Of a stretch of 8,658 nucleotides of DNA, positions 6,756 to 8,658 are shown piece by piece. Source of the stretch: Acidocella sp. 35-58-6 (GTDB taxonomy: Bacteria; Pseudomonadota; Alphaproteobacteria; Acetobacterales; Acetobacteraceae). Every line of letters begins with the position of its first letter. Within the stretch, counting starts at the first letter, position 1. The notes under the pieces were generated by a model. That model was not told the DNA's origin, did no database searches, and saw only the letters and a list, made by a program, of their open reading frames with translations. Location: NCBI GenBank assembly GCA_002281005.1, contig NCFD01000034.1, positions 1-8,658 on the forward strand, written 5' to 3'. A program made the position numbers and the translations under genes.

Positions 6756-8234
6756 ATGTTGAACCAGAACACTAAACTGCCCCTGAAAGACCCTAGCTTG
6801 TTCCGTGAGGCCAATTATATAGGAGGCCAATGGATTGAGGCCGATAACGGCAAATGGCTGGAGGTCAAAAACCCGGCGACTGGCGCGTTGGTTGGGCGGG
6901 TTCCGGCTGTTGGTAAGGCTGAAACCAAACGCGCCATTGAGGCAGCGTACGCAGCGCAAAAACCTTGGCGGAAATTACTGGCCAAGGAGCGTTCAGCTAT
7001 TTTACGCAAACTTTTCGATTTGATGATTGCCAATGCAGACGATCTGGCGGTGATCATGACCGCCGAGCAAGGCAAGCCGCTGGCCGAAGCCAAAGGCGAA
7101 ATTATTTATGCAGCGAGCTTCATTGAGTGGTTTGCCGAGGAAGCAAAGCGGGTTTACGGCGATACCATTCCACAAAACGCCCTTGGCCGGCGGATTTTGG
7201 TGCAAAAGGAACCGGTGGGCGTATTTGCCGCTATCACGCCTTGGAATTTTCCCGCGGCCATGATTACCCGCAAGGCTGGCCCGGGATGGGCGGCTGGCTG
7301 CACGGGGGTAATTCGTCCGGCGAGCCAGACACCGTTCTCGGCCATTGCCTTGGCCGTTTTAGCGGAACGTGCCGGGATGCCGGCCGGCGTTTGCAATGTG
7401 ATTACCGGGCCTTCCGGCGAAACGGGCGCTGAGCTGACGTCCAACCCAATGGTGCGCAAACTTACCTTTACAGGCTCCACCGAAGTGGGAGCCAAGTTGA
7501 TCGCGCAATGCGCCCCTACGGTAAAAAAACTCTCCATGGAATTAGGCGGCAATGCGCCATTCATCGTGTTTGACGATGCGGATTTGGATGAAGCCGTGAA
7601 AGGCGCGATTGCCAGCAAATTCCGCAACGCCGGCCAGACCTGCGTATGCGCAAACCGGCTGCTGGTGCAGGATGGGGTGTTTGACGCCTTTGCTGAAAAA
7701 TTAAAAGTAGCCGTACAGGCCTTGAAGGTTGGTAACGGCATGGAGCCGGGCGTGACTCAGGGCCCGATGATCAATTTTTCTGCTGTTGAAAAAGTTGAGG
7801 AACATATTGCGGATGCTCTGAAAGGTGGCGCGCGCGTCATTACCGGCGGTAAGCGCCATGCTCTGGGCGGCAATTATTTCGAGCCGACGATTTTGGCGGA
7901 TGTGCCGCATAACGCCAAAGTATTTTATGAGGAGACCTTTGGGCCATTAGCACCTTTGTTCCGCTTCAAAACCGAAGAGGAAGCCATTGCATTGGCAAAC
8001 GACACTGAATTTGGCCTCGCCTCGTATTTTTATGCGCGTGATATCGGCCGGATTTTCCGCGTGATGGAGGCGCTGGAATATGGCATCGTGGGCGTGAACG
8101 AGGGCATTATCTCGACTGAGGTTGCGCCATTTGGCGGTATGAAATCATCGGGGCTGGGCCGCGAGGGTTCTAAATACGGCATCGAGGATTACATGGAGAT
8201 CAAGTACGTGGCCCTAGGCGGCATCGCCGAATAA
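6756..8234 (+). CDS. gabD: Succinate-semialdehyde dehydrogenase (GabD-type aldehyde dehydrogenase)
   Basis: NAD(P)-dependent oxidation of succinate semialdehyde to succinate, usually the last step of GABA or 4-hydroxybutyrate breakdown. The 492-residue product aligns over its length with E. coli GabD (482). Visible features are ASFIEWFAEEAKRVYGDTIP (120-139), TPWNFP with Asn165 of the oxyanion hole, FTGSTEVG (238-245), the general base Glu262 in MELGGN, the nucleophile Cys296 in GQTCVC, and EETFGP (392-397). The C-terminal block GREGSKYGIEDYMEIKY (468-484) is typical of SSADH. One region is odd: residues 176-188 read PGWAAGCTGVIRP where GabD proteins have PALAAGCTMVLKP, so Arg187 replaces the conserved cofactor-contacting Lys. 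The ATG at 6756 has AAGGA 8 nt upstream. It probably shares a transcript with the dehydrogenase gene before it. A related semialdehyde as real substrate cannot be excluded. Confidence 0.92.
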   Translation: MLNQNTKLPLKDPSLFREANYIGGQWIEADNGKWLEVKNPATGALVGRVPAVGKAETKRAIEAAYAAQKPWRKLLAKERSAILRKLFDLMIANADDLAVIMTAEQGKPLAEAKGEIIYAASFIEWFAEEAKRVYGDTIPQNALGRRILVQKEPVGVFAAITPWNFPAAMITRKAGPGWAAGCTGVIRPASQTPFSAIALAVLAERAGMPAGVCNVITGPSGETGAELTSNPMVRKLTFTGSTEVGAKLIAQCAPTVKKLSMELGGNAPFIVFDDADLDEAVKGAIASKFRNAGQTCVCANRLLVQDGVFDAFAEKLKVAVQALKVGNGMEPGVTQGPMINFSAVEKVEEHIADALKGGARVITGGKRHALGGNYFEPTILADVPHNAKVFYEETFGPLAPLFRFKTEEEAIALANDTEFGLASYFYARDIGRIFRVMEALEYGIVGVNEGIISTEVAPFGGMKSSGLGREGSKYGIEDYMEIKYVALGGIAE

Positions 8235-8658
8235 TCAGGGCTTGGCGAACACCACCACGCTCTCGAGATTTTCCGAGTATGGGAATTGATCGATGGGCGT
8301 GGCGCTGACCACCTCATACCCGGCGCGTTTTAAGGCAAATGCGTCGGTTGCCAAAGCATCCGGGTTACAACTGACGTAGATAATGCGGGGCACTGATGCA
8401 GCGGCAAGGTTTTTCATTTGCGGCCCGGTGCCACCGTAGGGCGGGTCTAGCACCACAACCGCCGCTTTGGTCATGTCAGCAACCATTAAAGGCCGCCTGG
8501 TCAAATCGCGCACGGCGACGCTCATGCGCCCGGCCAGATTGGCTTTTCGCAGCGCCAATTCATGTGCGGCCACCGCATCAGCAGCACCTTCATAGGCTTC
8601 GACCCGGCCATGCGGCACTAATGCAAAGCTGAGCGTGCCGACCCCAGCATAAAGTTCC
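8235..8658 (-). CDS. TrmA/RumA-family RNA (uracil-5-)-methyltransferase, C-terminal part (cut by right window edge)
   Basis: SAM-dependent methyltransferase that makes 5-methyluridine in rRNA or tRNA. Only the last 140 residues are in the window, because the frame stays open to the right edge. The visible part is the Rossmann-like catalytic domain. It starts with motif I ELYAGVGTLSFAL at the edge, then VVVLDPPYGG (8459-8430), YVSCNP with the catalytic Cys codon at 8369-8367, and DQFPYSENLESVVVF, which holds the expected C-terminal general-base Glu. The substrate (23S rRNA U747/U1939 or tRNA U54) depends on the missing N-terminal half. The family normally has Arg after DPP, whereas Tyr is found here. 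A GTG at 8618 is internal, not the true start. The TGA at 8237-8235 directly abuts the gabD TAA. Confidence 0.88.
   Translation of the reverse strand, partial: ELYAGVGTLSFALVPHGRVEAYEGAADAVAAHELALRKANLAGRMSVAVRDLTRRPLMVADMTKAAVVVLDPPYGGTGPQMKNLAAASVPRIIYVSCNPDALATDAFALKRAGYEVVSATPIDQFPYSENLESVVVFAKP

Noticed and set aside
7154..7741. 195-codon minus-strand open frame inside gabD
   Set aside because: It lies wholly antisense to the catalytic core of gabD and mirrors its codon structure. No domain is recognisable.
1..8658. Defence system, mobile element, CRISPR array or other undescribed system
   Set aside because: Every coding region belongs to a well-known metabolic or RNA-modification family. 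No direct-repeat array, transposase, integrase, tRNA or attachment-site duplication was seen on either strand.

Overview
The window is ordinary, densely packed bacterial chromosome from a Gram-negative bacterium with a moderately high GC content. Hand counts give about 52% GC in the pgi fragment and about 60-65% in sampled rows of eda and zwf. The protein families point to a proteobacterium that uses the Entner-Doudoroff (ED) route. An alphaproteobacterium, perhaps acetic-acid-bacterium-like, is a guess from the overall look and is not demonstrated. I see no rRNA, tRNA, insertion sequence, CRISPR array or phage gene.

Region 1 (1-5520, minus strand) is a five-gene operon read right to left: zwf, pgl, edd, eda, pgi. 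The products carry glucose-6-phosphate through 6-phosphogluconolactone, 6-phosphogluconate and KDPG to pyruvate plus glyceraldehyde-3-phosphate. The last gene, glucose-6-phosphate isomerase, is cut by the left window edge after 282 codons. It links fructose-6-phosphate back to glucose-6-phosphate, so a cyclic ED pathway is possible. Every junction is tight: GTGA overlap for zwf/pgl (with the preferred pgl start), a single base for pgl/edd, ATGA overlaps for edd/eda and eda/pgi. This indicates one transcript with coupled translation. No glucokinase, gnd or regulator gene lies in the window.

Region 2 (5521-5752) is a 232-bp divergent intergenic region. Next to zwf it holds an AT-rich, promoter-like stretch and a 14-bp imperfect palindrome (5579-5592). 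Next to the rightward gene it holds a clear ribosome binding site. The rest (about 5593-5738) shows no gene that I can support.

Region 3 (5753-8234, plus strand) holds two genes 55 bp apart. The first is a lambda-crystallin-type (L-gulonate 3-dehydrogenase-like) member of the 3-hydroxyacyl-CoA dehydrogenase family. The second is a GabD-type succinate-semialdehyde dehydrogenase. They are probably co-transcribed. Their shared substrate pathway is not evident from sequence and is the main functional puzzle here.

Region 4 (8235-8658, minus strand) is the C-terminal 140 residues of a TrmA/RumA-family RNA uracil-5-methyltransferase. It converges on gabD with no base between the two stop codons.

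I found no convincing undescribed system. The most notable points are an Arg in place of the conserved cofactor-site Lys in GabD together with nearby changes, the unexplained dehydrogenase pair, the lower GC of pgi, and a possible operator upstream of zwf.
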